The position numbers and the translations under genes were made by a program. A DNA stretch of 64,000 nt from Fimbriimonadaceae bacterium. Lineage in GTDB: Bacteria > Armatimonadota > Fimbriimonadia > Fimbriimonadales > Fimbriimonadaceae. Each line of letters begins with the position of its first letter. Within the stretch, counting starts at the first letter, position 1. The stretch spans positions 1-64,000 of the forward strand of contig JALHNM010000008.1 of NCBI GenBank assembly GCA_022843485.1, given 5' to 3'. Of this stretch, positions 35,040 through 43,081 are shown piece after piece. The notes under the pieces are model-generated. The model searched no databases and was not told the origin of the DNA. It worked only from the letters and a program-made list of their open reading frames with translations.

Positions 35040-38000
35040 ATGCTCCTTTCGACCCTTGTCGCCATTGCGGCAGCCCCAAGCGTCATCCAAGACGCGAAGC
35101 TTCTGCGGTTCCCTGACATCCATGGCGACAAAGTCGCCTTCGTTTACGCCGGTGACATATGGACGGCCGACCTCAACGGCGGTTTCGCCCGTCGCCTGAC
35201 CTCGAGCCCGGGGTCCGAAGTGTCCCCACGGTTCTCGCCCGACGGAACGATGATCGCCTTCAGCGGCCAGTACGACTCGGCCGTGCAGCAGGTCTACGTC
35301 ATGCCCGCCGACGGAGGGACGCCGAAGCGGCTCACTTTCGAATCGGAGTCCGCCATCGTCGCGAACTGGACCCCGGACGGCAAGATCGTCTACGCGAGCG
35401 CCTACGGCAACCCGTTCACGACCCGGATGTGGATGGTCGACCCGGACGGCGGGATGCCCATCCGCACCGACCTCGTCGAGTTTACGAACGGCTCGTTCAG
35501 CCCGGACGGCAAACAGCTCGTCTATAACCGGAACAACTCGTACGTCTTCACCTGGCGGCTCTATCGCGGCGGCACGCAGGGGCGGCTCTGCTTCTGGGAC
35601 TTCGAGAAGGAGACCTACACCGAGGCTCCGGCGGGCCGGGAGCAGAACTACTGGCCGATGTGGATCGGTGACCGGGTCTACTTCCTCTCAGACCGGGCCC
35701 AGAACAACCTGAACCTTTGGTCGTACGAACCGCGGACGAAGCGCTTCGAGCAGCTCACCCGCTTCGACGATGGGGACATCAAGAACCCGCAGTTCGACTC
35801 CAAGCGGATCGTGTTCGAGCGGATCGGTGCCCTCGCCATGTACGACGTCGCCGCCAAGAAGGTCGAGCCGGTTTCGGTGACGATCGCCTACGACGAGGTC
35901 GCTGCCCGGCCGCGGTTCCGTCGGTTCGGCGAGTCGGTGAACGACTTCGGTCTGTCGCCGAGCGGCAAGCGTCTCGTCCTCACGGGCCGCGGGGACCTCT
36001 ACTCGGTGCCGGCCAAGAACGGCCCGACGCGGGCCTTCACCTCGACCCCCCGGTGGCGCGAGCGCGCCGGGTCGTGGTCGCCGGACGGCCAAACGATCGC
36101 TTACCTGAGCGACCAGAGCGGGGAGTGGCGGGTCTGGACGCAACCGCAAATGGGCGGTGAGGCAAAGGAACTCGGCCTGCCCGCGGACCACAAGGTCTCC
36201 CGTTTCAACTGGTCGCCGGACGGCAAGACGGTCGCTTACGTCACGTACGACGACAAGCTGCACCTCTTCGACCTTGAGTCCAGTTCGAGCACCTTCGTGG
36301 TCGAGAACGCCTCTGGCTCGGTTCAGTTCGACTGGGCGCCGAACAGCGATTGGGTCGCCTACACCAAGGTCGAGCCGAACCTGTTCAGCGCGGTCTACCT
36401 CTACGACGTCAAGGCGAAGGCCCATCACAAGGTCACGGAGGGCTACTACAACGACGGCCCGGTCGCCTTCGACATGAACGGCAAGTTCCTGTACTTCGTC
36501 TCTGGGCGGACGTACGGGGTCAACTTCAGCCCGTTCGAGATCGGCCTCCACCAGCAGAACGTGCAGCGCGTCTATGCCATGGCCCTGGCCAAGGACACGA
36601 CCGACCCGTTCGCCATCGCCTCGGACGAAGAGCCCGTGAAGGCGAAGGAAGAGCCCAAGAAGGAAGAGCCCAAGAAGGAGGAGCCGAAGAAGGACGAGGC
36701 GAAGCCCGCCGACCCGAAGCCTGCGGAAGAGAAGCGCACGAAGGTCGACCTTGACGGCCTCGCCGACCGGGTGATCGCGCTCCCATGGCCGCCCGCCTCC
36801 TACGGGTTCCTTGCGGGGGCTGACAACGGCGTCTTCACGTTCTCCGGCGGCAGCCTCGTGAGGTTCGACATGGCGTCCCGCCAGTCACAGACGATCCTGC
36901 CTGGGGTGGCGGCGCTCGCGTTCTCGGCCAAGAGGGACAAGATTGCCTACCTCGCGGGCGGGGTGCTGGGGATCGCGGACGTCCGGCCCGGGATCGACCC
37001 GGCCGCAGGGCGGGTGCCCGTGACGGACGTGGCGACCGTTTGGCAGCCGCGCGACGAGTGGACCCAGATGTACTGGGAGGCCTGGCGCTACATGCGCGAC
37101 CAGTTCTACGACCCCGAGATGATGGGGCTGGACTGGAAGGCCATCGGCGACAAGTACGCCGCGCTCCTGCCCTACGTCTCGAACCGCGCCGACCTCTCCT
37201 ACCTCTTCGGGCTCCTCATCGGCGAGCTGGGCACGGGCCACGCCTATGTCCAGGGCGGCGAGACCAACTTCCAGGTCCCGAACGCCCCGGTCGGCAAGCT
37301 CGGGGCGGACTACGAGGTCGTCGGGCGCAACGTCCGGATCAAGAAGGTCTACAAGGGCCTCAACTTCGAGTCGGACCGACGGGGCCCGCTCGGAGGCCTC
37401 GGCGTGAGCGTCAACGACGGCGACTACCTGCTCGAGATCGACGGCAAGCCCGTGACCGGGGACCGGAACCTCCACGAGCATCTGCTGGACCGCGTGGATA
37501 AGCCGGTCGTCCTGACCGTGAACTCCACGACGTCGCTCGAAGGGGCCCGGAAGGTGACCGTTCGGCCGATCGGCGACGAGTCCGAGCTCCGCTACATCAG
37601 CTGGGTCGAGGCGAACCGCCGCTACGTCCTCGAGAAGTCGGGCGGGCGGATCGGGTACATGCACGTCCCGAACACCAGCGTCCAAGGGATCATCGAGTTC
37701 GTCAAGGGCTACTACTCCCAGGCCGGCACCGACGCGATGATCGTCGATGAGCGCTACAACGGCGGCGGGTTCATCCCGACGTTCTTCGTGGAGGCGCTCA
37801 TGCGAGAGTCGCTGACCGTGTTCCGCCCGCGCCACGGCCGCGACGTGCCGCTCCCCGGGAGTCACCCGGAGGGGCCGAAGGTGATGCTCATCAACGAGTT
37901 CGCGGGCTCGGGCGGCGACATGCTCCCGTGGCTGTTCAAGCGTAACGGGCTTGGGCCGCTGATCGGGACGCGGACTTGGGGCGGGCTCGTCGGGATCACC

Positions 38001-38252
38001 GGTGGCGCACCTCTGGTGGACGGCGGCTCGGTGACAGCCCCGGCATTCGGCATCTACGACCGTGAGACCGGCAAGTGGATCGCCGAGAACACGGGCGTCG
38101 ACCCGGACATCGAAGTCGACGCCCGCCCGGACCTCATCGCCCAGGGCAAGGACCCCGTGCTCGACAAGGGCATCGAGGTTCTGTTGAACGAGCTCAAGAA
38201 GAACCCGCCGAAGAAGCGGCCCACCCCGGCCTTCCCTCGGTTCGGCCGCTGA
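35040..38252 (+). CDS. Tricorn-like S41 peptidase with WD/TolB propellers
   Basis: About 1070 residues; signal peptide at the start (MLLSTLVAIAAAPS). Residues about 25-300 and 300-690 form two beta-propellers with many FSPDG/WSPDG motifs. A Lys/Glu/Pro linker sits at about 533-570. Then comes the core helical region, a PDZ domain (about 765-855) and the S41 catalytic domain with MIVDERYNGGG and the nucleophile Ser in NEFAGSGGD (about 960). Tricorn-type proteases cut peptides after proteasome-like digestion; bacterial forms are periplasmic. ATG 35040 or GTG 35034 may start it. Confidence 0.9.
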   Translation: MLLSTLVAIAAAPSVIQDAKLLRFPDIHGDKVAFVYAGDIWTADLNGGFARRLTSSPGSEVSPRFSPDGTMIAFSGQYDSAVQQVYVMPADGGTPKRLTFESESAIVANWTPDGKIVYASAYGNPFTTRMWMVDPDGGMPIRTDLVEFTNGSFSPDGKQLVYNRNNSYVFTWRLYRGGTQGRLCFWDFEKETYTEAPAGREQNYWPMWIGDRVYFLSDRAQNNLNLWSYEPRTKRFEQLTRFDDGDIKNPQFDSKRIVFERIGALAMYDVAAKKVEPVSVTIAYDEVAARPRFRRFGESVNDFGLSPSGKRLVLTGRGDLYSVPAKNGPTRAFTSTPRWRERAGSWSPDGQTIAYLSDQSGEWRVWTQPQMGGEAKELGLPADHKVSRFNWSPDGKTVAYVTYDDKLHLFDLESSSSTFVVENASGSVQFDWAPNSDWVAYTKVEPNLFSAVYLYDVKAKAHHKVTEGYYNDGPVAFDMNGKFLYFVSGRTYGVNFSPFEIGLHQQNVQRVYAMALAKDTTDPFAIASDEEPVKAKEEPKKEEPKKEEPKKDEAKPADPKPAEEKRTKVDLDGLADRVIALPWPPASYGFLAGADNGVFTFSGGSLVRFDMASRQSQTILPGVAALAFSAKRDKIAYLAGGVLGIADVRPGIDPAAGRVPVTDVATVWQPRDEWTQMYWEAWRYMRDQFYDPEMMGLDWKAIGDKYAALLPYVSNRADLSYLFGLLIGELGTGHAYVQGGETNFQVPNAPVGKLGADYEVVGRNVRIKKVYKGLNFESDRRGPLGGLGVSVNDGDYLLEIDGKPVTGDRNLHEHLLDRVDKPVVLTVNSTTSLEGARKVTVRPIGDESELRYISWVEANRRYVLEKSGGRIGYMHVPNTSVQGIIEFVKGYYSQAGTDAMIVDERYNGGGFIPTFFVEALMRESLTVFRPRHGRDVPLPGSHPEGPKVMLINEFAGSGGDMLPWLFKRNGLGPLIGTRTWGGLVGITGGAPLVDGGSVTAPAFGIYDRETGKWIAENTGVDPDIEVDARPDLIAQGKDPVLDKGIEVLLNELKKNPPKKRPTPAFPRFGR

Positions 38253-38264
38253 AGGTACCAGGTT

Positions 38265-38291
38265 GGAGCGCGGGCCACAAGCCCGCGCTCC
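38265..38291. terminator. 11-bp hairpin after the S41 gene
   Basis: GGAGCGCGGGC and GCCCGCGCTCC enclose CACAA, 12 bp after the stop. Stem perfect, no long T-run. Same 5-nt-loop design as the hairpins at 20279, 27542 and 60321. Confidence 0.55.
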
Positions 38292-38411
38292 CCTGACTAC
38301 CTGTTCGGCGCACTCGTCCGAAAGCCCGTCTTGCGGGTCACCTCTGCGGGAGGGCCGTAGGTGCGAGCCGCGTCCGGTCGCCGGATGCGACGGGCGAGGC
38401 GCGACGGTCGT

Positions 38412-38777
38412 TCACTGGAAAGCGCTCAGGTGCCAGGCGAGGCCGCCCGGCAGGGGGCCGGTGGCGAACTCCAAGTGGATTACACGACGGTGGCCGACTT
38501 GGGTCGCGGGGGAACTTGCGTGCAGGACGAGCGGCTTCATCGCGACGCAGTCGCCGGCTCGGCACGTCGCAGCGACCTCGGCGATCACATCAGCGAGGCA
38601 GCCCGAGGCGTTCATGGTCAAGAACCCACGTACGTGCGTCCGCTGCAACACGCGCAGCGGCCCGTTCTCAGACCAACGCACCCACCCGCCCTCCTACGCA
38701 GTGGCGAAGGGCGCAAGAAGGGCCAGGGCCAGGGTAGCCAGGGGCCGGCACGATCCGGAGGACGGGGGTGTTCTCAT
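38412..38777 (-). pseudogene. Decayed phytanoyl-CoA dioxygenase-like gene behind a signal-peptide ORF
   Basis: Codons from 38681 down read ENGPLRVLQRTH, CRAGDCVAMKPLVLHASSPA, HRRVIHLEFATGPLPGGLAWH. These are the C-terminal third of a PhyH-family Fe(II)/2-oxoglutarate enzyme with its iron His. The N-terminal two thirds with HxD are missing. In the same frame, ATG 38777 with GGGAG upstream starts a 27-codon ORF (LATLALALLAPFATA, a complete signal peptide) that stops at TAG 38694-38696. This looks like a scrambled, dead locus. Nothing else in 38292-39073 is gene-like apart from the array at 38968. Confidence 0.6.
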
Positions 38778-38967
38778 CGGGGTCTCCCGTGCCATGTTCC
38801 TACGCAGGGAGTGTACAAGCCGGTTGTGGGGACCGCCCCCTTGTCGTCGCGTTTTTAGGGCCGGGGCTGGGTCGGTGAGGCGGGCTTACCTCGCCCTTGG
38901 AGCCCGGCGTGTGCGCTGGGCGAGCACGGCGGTCCCACGGTGGTTCTGAGGGGGAAATGCAAGCGGT

Positions 38968-39011
38968 GGCACGGGCTCGGCACGGGGTCGGCACGGGAGC
39001 GGTACGGGCGG
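38968..39011. repeat. 11-bp phased GGCACGGG array
   Basis: Units at 38968, 38979, 38990 and 39001: GGCACGGGCTC, GGCACGGGGTC, GGCACGGGAGC, GGTACGGGCGG. Exact 11-bp spacing, core GGCAC. It lies 62 bp before the ATG of the 39074 gene. Same core and period as arrays at 15584 and 53158. Confidence 0.7.
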
Positions 39012-39073
39012 AGCCGCGGCGCAGCCGAGATGGGCCTGAGGACGGCGGGCGGCGCGACCGACGATAACTAGGT

Positions 39074-39721
39074 ATGGCGGTCGTGAAACCAGGGATCGGG
39101 CTCGGGGGTCTGAGCGGGACGAGCGGGGGGGCGGTCTTCGCCACGCTGCGGGACGGGACGGTGATCGTGCGCGAGCGGCCGGGTTGGCGGGGGAGCCCGA
39201 CGCGGGCCCAGACCCTGTCGCGCCAGGCCTTCCGTCGGGCGGCCGGCTCGTGGGGCGGGCTCACGCGAGAGGAGCAGGCTTCCTGGCTCGCGTGGGCCCG
39301 TCTCAGCGACCCCTTTGCGGGGGCGGACGGGGCGGTGCGGGCGTATGTGTCGCTCGCGGTGCGCTGGCTCGCGGTGAACCCGATGGGCACGCCGCCGAAG
39401 CTGCCTCCGGCGGCGCCGTTCGCGGGGGACGCGGTCGCGGTGGCGGCGACGGCGGCGCCGGGGGCCCTCGTCTACTCGCCTGACCGGGCGAACGCGGCCG
39501 GGATCGTGACCGAACTGCTCGGGGTGCGGGTGCGGTCGTGGCTCGCGAACCCGCGGGACCGGGACTTCCGGGCATTGGGGCAGGCGGCGTTCTCGGGGGC
39601 GGGGGCGGCGGTGTCGGTGCCGGTCAAAAGCGGGCGCTATGCGACGGCGGTGCGCTTCGTGCGGGTCGCGAGCGGGCAGTCGTCGTCGGTGTTGCGGCTG
39701 GGGGTCCTGGGAGTGGGTTGA
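39074..39721 (+). CDS. Hypothetical protein, Gly/Ala/Val-rich
   Basis: 215 residues, no signal peptide. Starts GIGLGGLSGTSGGAVFATL followed by RDGTVIVRERPGWRG, then a helical part with SRQAFRRAAGSWGGLTREEQASWLAWA (Trp-rich) and an Ala/Val-rich C-terminal half. I recall similar starts in small environmental-bacterial proteins of unknown role that could be virion or repeat-associated, but I cannot name the family. Codon use is extremely GC-rich. ATG 39074 lacks a clear ribosome site. Confidence 0.6.
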   Translation: MAVVKPGIGLGGLSGTSGGAVFATLRDGTVIVRERPGWRGSPTRAQTLSRQAFRRAAGSWGGLTREEQASWLAWARLSDPFAGADGAVRAYVSLAVRWLAVNPMGTPPKLPPAAPFAGDAVAVAATAAPGALVYSPDRANAAGIVTELLGVRVRSWLANPRDRDFRALGQAAFSGAGAAVSVPVKSGRYATAVRFVRVASGQSSSVLRLGVLGVG

Positions 39722-39724
39722 GGG

Positions 39725-39785
39725 GTGGACCCTGTGGACTCGGTGGACTGAGTGAGCAGGGTGGACTGGGCGGACGGTGGTGGAC
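39725..39785. repeat. 9-bp phased GTGGAC array
   Basis: GTGGAC or close variants start at 39725, 39734, 39743, 39752, 39761, 39770 and 39780. It begins 3 bp after a stop codon, between convergent genes. Same unit as the array at 17033-17121. Confidence 0.65.
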
Positions 39786-39798
39786 GGGGAAGGGGGGC

Positions 39799-39829
39799 CG
39801 GGGTGGGCCTAGGGTTCGGGCCCACCCCG
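39799..39829. terminator. 10-bp hairpin between convergent genes
   Basis: CGGGGTGGGC and GCCCACCCCG surround an 11-nt loop, 8 bp from the stop of the 39838 gene. Could end transcription from both sides. Confidence 0.55.
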
Positions 39830-39837
39830 CTCGCAGG

Positions 39838-42276
39838 TCAGGGTTGGGACTCGAGCGACACTTCGTCGATGAAGTAGCGCCAGTTCGTTACCGTCGTCGG
39901 GCCGGTCTTGCGGGCTGTGATGCGGATTTGGATGTCCCGCGTGTCTTGGTTGACGAAGCTCTGCGGCAGGTTCAGCGTGTAAAGCGACTGCCGGTCGCTT
40001 CGGCTCACGCTCCGCTCGTCGAGGGTCACGTAGACCTGCTGCGACCAGTCGTAGACCTCGAGCTTCTCGGTGATGCCCACCGTGTTCGCGCTCGTCGTGA
40101 TCGAGAGGCGAAGGAAGGAGGCGGACTGGTAGGGCGTGAAGGCCGTCACGGTGAGGTTGACCGGCGCTTCGTTGAGGTTCCGGGTGAGGCCCGGGGCCCA
40201 GGCGGAATAGTCCCCGTCCCTGGTGCCCAGACTGGCCGTGTCACCACTGACGGGCAGGCCCCGGGTGACGGAGTAGTAGGCGGGTCGGACACGGTCGGAG
40301 AGCGTGGCCGGTTCGAGCACGATGCCCCGCGGGTCGCCGTCGAGCGTGGCGTTGCCGACGATCAGCCCGTTGGAGTTGATGCCTCGTAGCGACGTGATGA
40401 CGTAGCGACCGATGTTGCCGACGTTCTCGTCGACGACCCTCGTCTGGCGGTCGGGCGTCCAGACGATGAAGTCGGTCGTGTTGTCCTGGCGTTGACCGAG
40501 CCCGAGCACCCAGCCCGAGTCGGCGACGGCGATCGCGTTCGAGCCGACGAACCCGGACGGTAGCGGGAGCTGCTGGGGGGTGCCGGCGCGCCGGTACTCG
40601 AAGGACCGGCGGCCGAAGAGGCTGCCGCTATCCCCGACGACCAGACCGCTGATGTTGACGTCCACGCCGAAGCTGCGGTCGTCGTTGCCGAGGACGCCGA
40701 TGTTGATCGGGGAGCCCTGGGCGTCGAAGAGGGTGGCGCGGCCGATGGCGTTCGGGTTCTGGTTGAGGTTGTCGTTGAAGCTCGTACCGACGAACTCGCC
40801 CGTGTCGGCGACGCCGCCGATGGTTTGGAACCGGTCGAAGCCGGGGAGCAGATCGGTGGCGAAGGCGGAGCCCCCGATGTCGGTGACGAGGCCGCGGTTG
40901 GTCTGCCCGTCGAAGACCGAGCCCACGACGCGGCCGACGTTGTTCAGGCCCCCGAAGAAGCCGAAGGCGATGGTGGTCGGGTCCGACTGGCCGGACAGCC
41001 AGTAGCCGTAGGCCCGGCGGCCGACGTTGTCGAAGAACTGGCCTCCGACGGTGCCGTTGTTCGAGATGGCGAGGGCTTCGGCCCCGACGAAGTTCGCGGG
41101 GGGCGAGAGGAGTCTGAAGTTGCCGCCCTGCCACACGAAGCCGCGGCCCGTCTGACTCGGCCCGACCCGCCCGACGACCCTGCCGTCGTTGCCGACGTCG
41201 TTGGCGGAGATGTCGGTGAAGCCTTGGGGCTTGCCGAGGTCGCGCAGGGTGTAGAGGCCCTGGTTGGGCCGGGCGTTCGCTTCCATCACGAACCCGCGGA
41301 CTTGGTTCTCGGGGTAGCCGGCGTTGGGGTAGTCGTTCCAGATCGGGGCTTGTTGGCCGACGGGGAAGCGGTAGCTGGCAACGTTCTCGATGCCGAGGAA
41401 GTTGTTCGGCTCACCTGCCTTCCAGTTGCGGTAGGAGGACGTCTCACCGCTGGTCCAGGTCCAGCCCACGTTGGGGTCTTGGTTGGGCCCGACGCGGAAA
41501 AGGCCGATCCAAGGGCCGAGGTAGGTTTGGCCGAAGGTGTCGAGCGCGAACCACCGGTTGAAGTCGCTGAAGAGGCTGAAGAGGAAGCTGTTCTTCTGGC
41601 TGGACGAGGGGGTCGCGAGCCAGCCGCCTTGGGCGGCGGCGGCGGCGGCGGCGTCCTTCCAGCTGATGCCGATGGGTGCGGAGACGGGCTTGTACCACTT
41701 GCCGTTCGTCCACTGCACCCAGTCGGTGGGCGGGTAGGGGGACTCGACGACATAGGCGATGACCTGGGGGTTGATCCGCGGGACGGCGCCGATGGCGAGG
41801 TCGTTCCAGGCCGCAATGGGGTTGCTGTCGAAGTTGTAGAAGGCGGCCCGGTTCTCGTCGCCTCCGGAGTTGTTCGGCTCGCCCGGGTACCAGGCGCGGA
41901 AGGTGCTGGTCTCGCCGGTGAGCCAGTTCCAGTTCTTGGTCGGGTCGGGGTCGTTCCCGGTTCGGAAGAACCCGATCCAGGGGCCCACGTTGGCGCCGTT
42001 AAAGAGGTTCTTCGACCAGAACCGCTTGTCCCGGATCAAGTCGAACACAAAGGCGTTCTCGGCGCTCGAGGTGAGGGTCACAAGGTAGCCGCCTTGTTGG
42101 CGGGCTGCCACATCGGCCTCGCTCCAGGCGATGCCCGAGGGGACGAGCACCCCCTTGTACCAGTTCCCGTTCCCACTCCACCGCACCCAAGGGGTGTCTT
42201 GAGCCGACGCACACGCGACAACGGCGACGCAGGCGAGTGCGAACACACGCCGAAGATCTCCTAACGCAAGTTTCAT
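39838..42276 (-). CDS. Secreted protein with two C-type-lectin-like domains and HAF-type repeats
   Basis: 812 residues from ATG 42276 (frame open from GTG 42285). Signal peptide about 25 residues. Two CTLD domains in tandem, about 30-180 and 185-335. Each has SWxDA-like, GGYLVTL, GPWIGFFRT, NWxWxxGE and AWxPGEPNN motifs; the EPN triplet suggests calcium and mannose-type sugar binding. Residues about 345-640 carry HAF-like repeats (GRVVGRVG, NNGTVGGQFFD, GRVVGSVFD), and a C-terminal beta domain follows. Probably surface adhesion. The upstream GTACACTTAAG block is shared with 14494. Confidence 0.8.
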   Translation of the reverse strand: MKLALGDLRRVFALACVAVVACASAQDTPWVRWSGNGNWYKGVLVPSGIAWSEADVAARQQGGYLVTLTSSAENAFVFDLIRDKRFWSKNLFNGANVGPWIGFFRTGNDPDPTKNWNWLTGETSTFRAWYPGEPNNSGGDENRAAFYNFDSNPIAAWNDLAIGAVPRINPQVIAYVVESPYPPTDWVQWTNGKWYKPVSAPIGISWKDAAAAAAAQGGWLATPSSSQKNSFLFSLFSDFNRWFALDTFGQTYLGPWIGLFRVGPNQDPNVGWTWTSGETSSYRNWKAGEPNNFLGIENVASYRFPVGQQAPIWNDYPNAGYPENQVRGFVMEANARPNQGLYTLRDLGKPQGFTDISANDVGNDGRVVGRVGPSQTGRGFVWQGGNFRLLSPPANFVGAEALAISNNGTVGGQFFDNVGRRAYGYWLSGQSDPTTIAFGFFGGLNNVGRVVGSVFDGQTNRGLVTDIGGSAFATDLLPGFDRFQTIGGVADTGEFVGTSFNDNLNQNPNAIGRATLFDAQGSPINIGVLGNDDRSFGVDVNISGLVVGDSGSLFGRRSFEYRRAGTPQQLPLPSGFVGSNAIAVADSGWVLGLGQRQDNTTDFIVWTPDRQTRVVDENVGNIGRYVITSLRGINSNGLIVGNATLDGDPRGIVLEPATLSDRVRPAYYSVTRGLPVSGDTASLGTRDGDYSAWAPGLTRNLNEAPVNLTVTAFTPYQSASFLRLSITTSANTVGITEKLEVYDWSQQVYVTLDERSVSRSDRQSLYTLNLPQSFVNQDTRDIQIRITARKTGPTTVTNWRYFIDEVSLESQP

Positions 42277-42308
42277 GATAGTCACTCGGGCCTAGCCCTG
42301 GAGGCTTA

Positions 42309-42314
42309 AGTGTA
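42309..42314 (-). promoter_or_regulatory. -10-like TACACT before the lectin-like gene
   Basis: Minus strand GCAGGTACACTTAAG, 32 nt before ATG 42276; near-identical to the block at 14494-14499. Confidence 0.4.
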
Positions 42315-42499
42315 CCTGCGTTTTATGCTTGTTCTTGCCAAGATCGCGCATGATTCGTGCGGGATTTTTCGACCAGGCGGGCTTGAGCGCGCCTCCGGGG
42401 GCCGGACTCAAGTCCGGCACTCCGGGGTCCGCTCTGGGTTCGGTGAGCTGTCGCTAAGGCCGCGGGCTCACGGCACCGGCAGGGCCCCCGTTCGGCCCG

Positions 42500-43081
42500 C
42501 TACGTGCTGGCCCGATACCCTCGGGGTTGCTCCCGCAGGCGGCTCAACGTCTTGACGAGGGCTTCCTCTTTGGCCAGTGCCGCTCGCCCGTCTACCCGCT
42601 GGAACCGTACCGGCCGAACGTCTGTCAGTCCGAAGGGATTGACGAGCCTGAGCGGCACATCGAGCCCTCCCCCTCCGCTCCAGGACGCGACGACCACCTT
42701 GGTGACGGCCTCCCAGTAGGGGCGCTTGTCCGAGTCCCCCGCCTCATAGAGCCAGTAAGCCCGAGCGACCGTGAGCTCGAGCCCCTTGGCCGTCAGTCGC
42801 CATGTCCCTTCGGTCGCCATCGGCGGGACGTACTTGGTCTGCGCCGTCAGTCTTTCGAGAGCCAGGAACGTCCCGTCCCGCTTGACGGCGATGTCGGCTT
42901 CGAACGACCCAAGTGCAGCGCCAGGGAACCGGTTCGACCACCGTCCACTCACCTTCTCGACGTCGGCGGCACTCGGCCGACCTTCGGGTGGAGCACAGCC
43001 GACAGAGGACGGACCCGAGGCCACCAGCGCGAGCGTCAGGGGGATCTATCCGAACAGGAGGAAGGAACGCGCTTGGCTCAT
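42500..43081 (-). pseudogene. Lipoprotein gene with in-frame TAG inside the signal peptide
   Basis: ATG 43081 overlaps the hmgA-like stop (ATGA), the standard coupled start. The frame reads MSQARSFLLFG, TAG (43046-43048), IPLTLALVASGPSSVGCAPPEG, a lipoprotein signal with lipobox SVGC split by the stop. Beyond it is an intact 150-residue lipocalin-like beta domain (GRWSNRFPG, GTFLALERLT, TEGTWRLTAKGLELTV). Re-initiation at GTG 43024 would give a product with a shortened signal. Either a recent nonsense mutation or a sequencing error. Function unknown. Confidence 0.6.

Noticed and set aside
38263-38949. 228-codon plus-strand frame between the S41 and 39074 genes
   Set aside because: Random composition, no ribosome site, and it overlaps the recognisable PhyH remnant on the other strand.
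39074-39721. Prophage gene call for the Gly/Ala-rich 39074 protein
   Set aside because: No other phage-like gene is nearby; left as hypothetical.
43046-43048. TAG read through by a suppressor as normal decoding
   Set aside because: TAG is the stop of other intact genes in the window (for example 10361 and 62272), so general suppression is unlikely.
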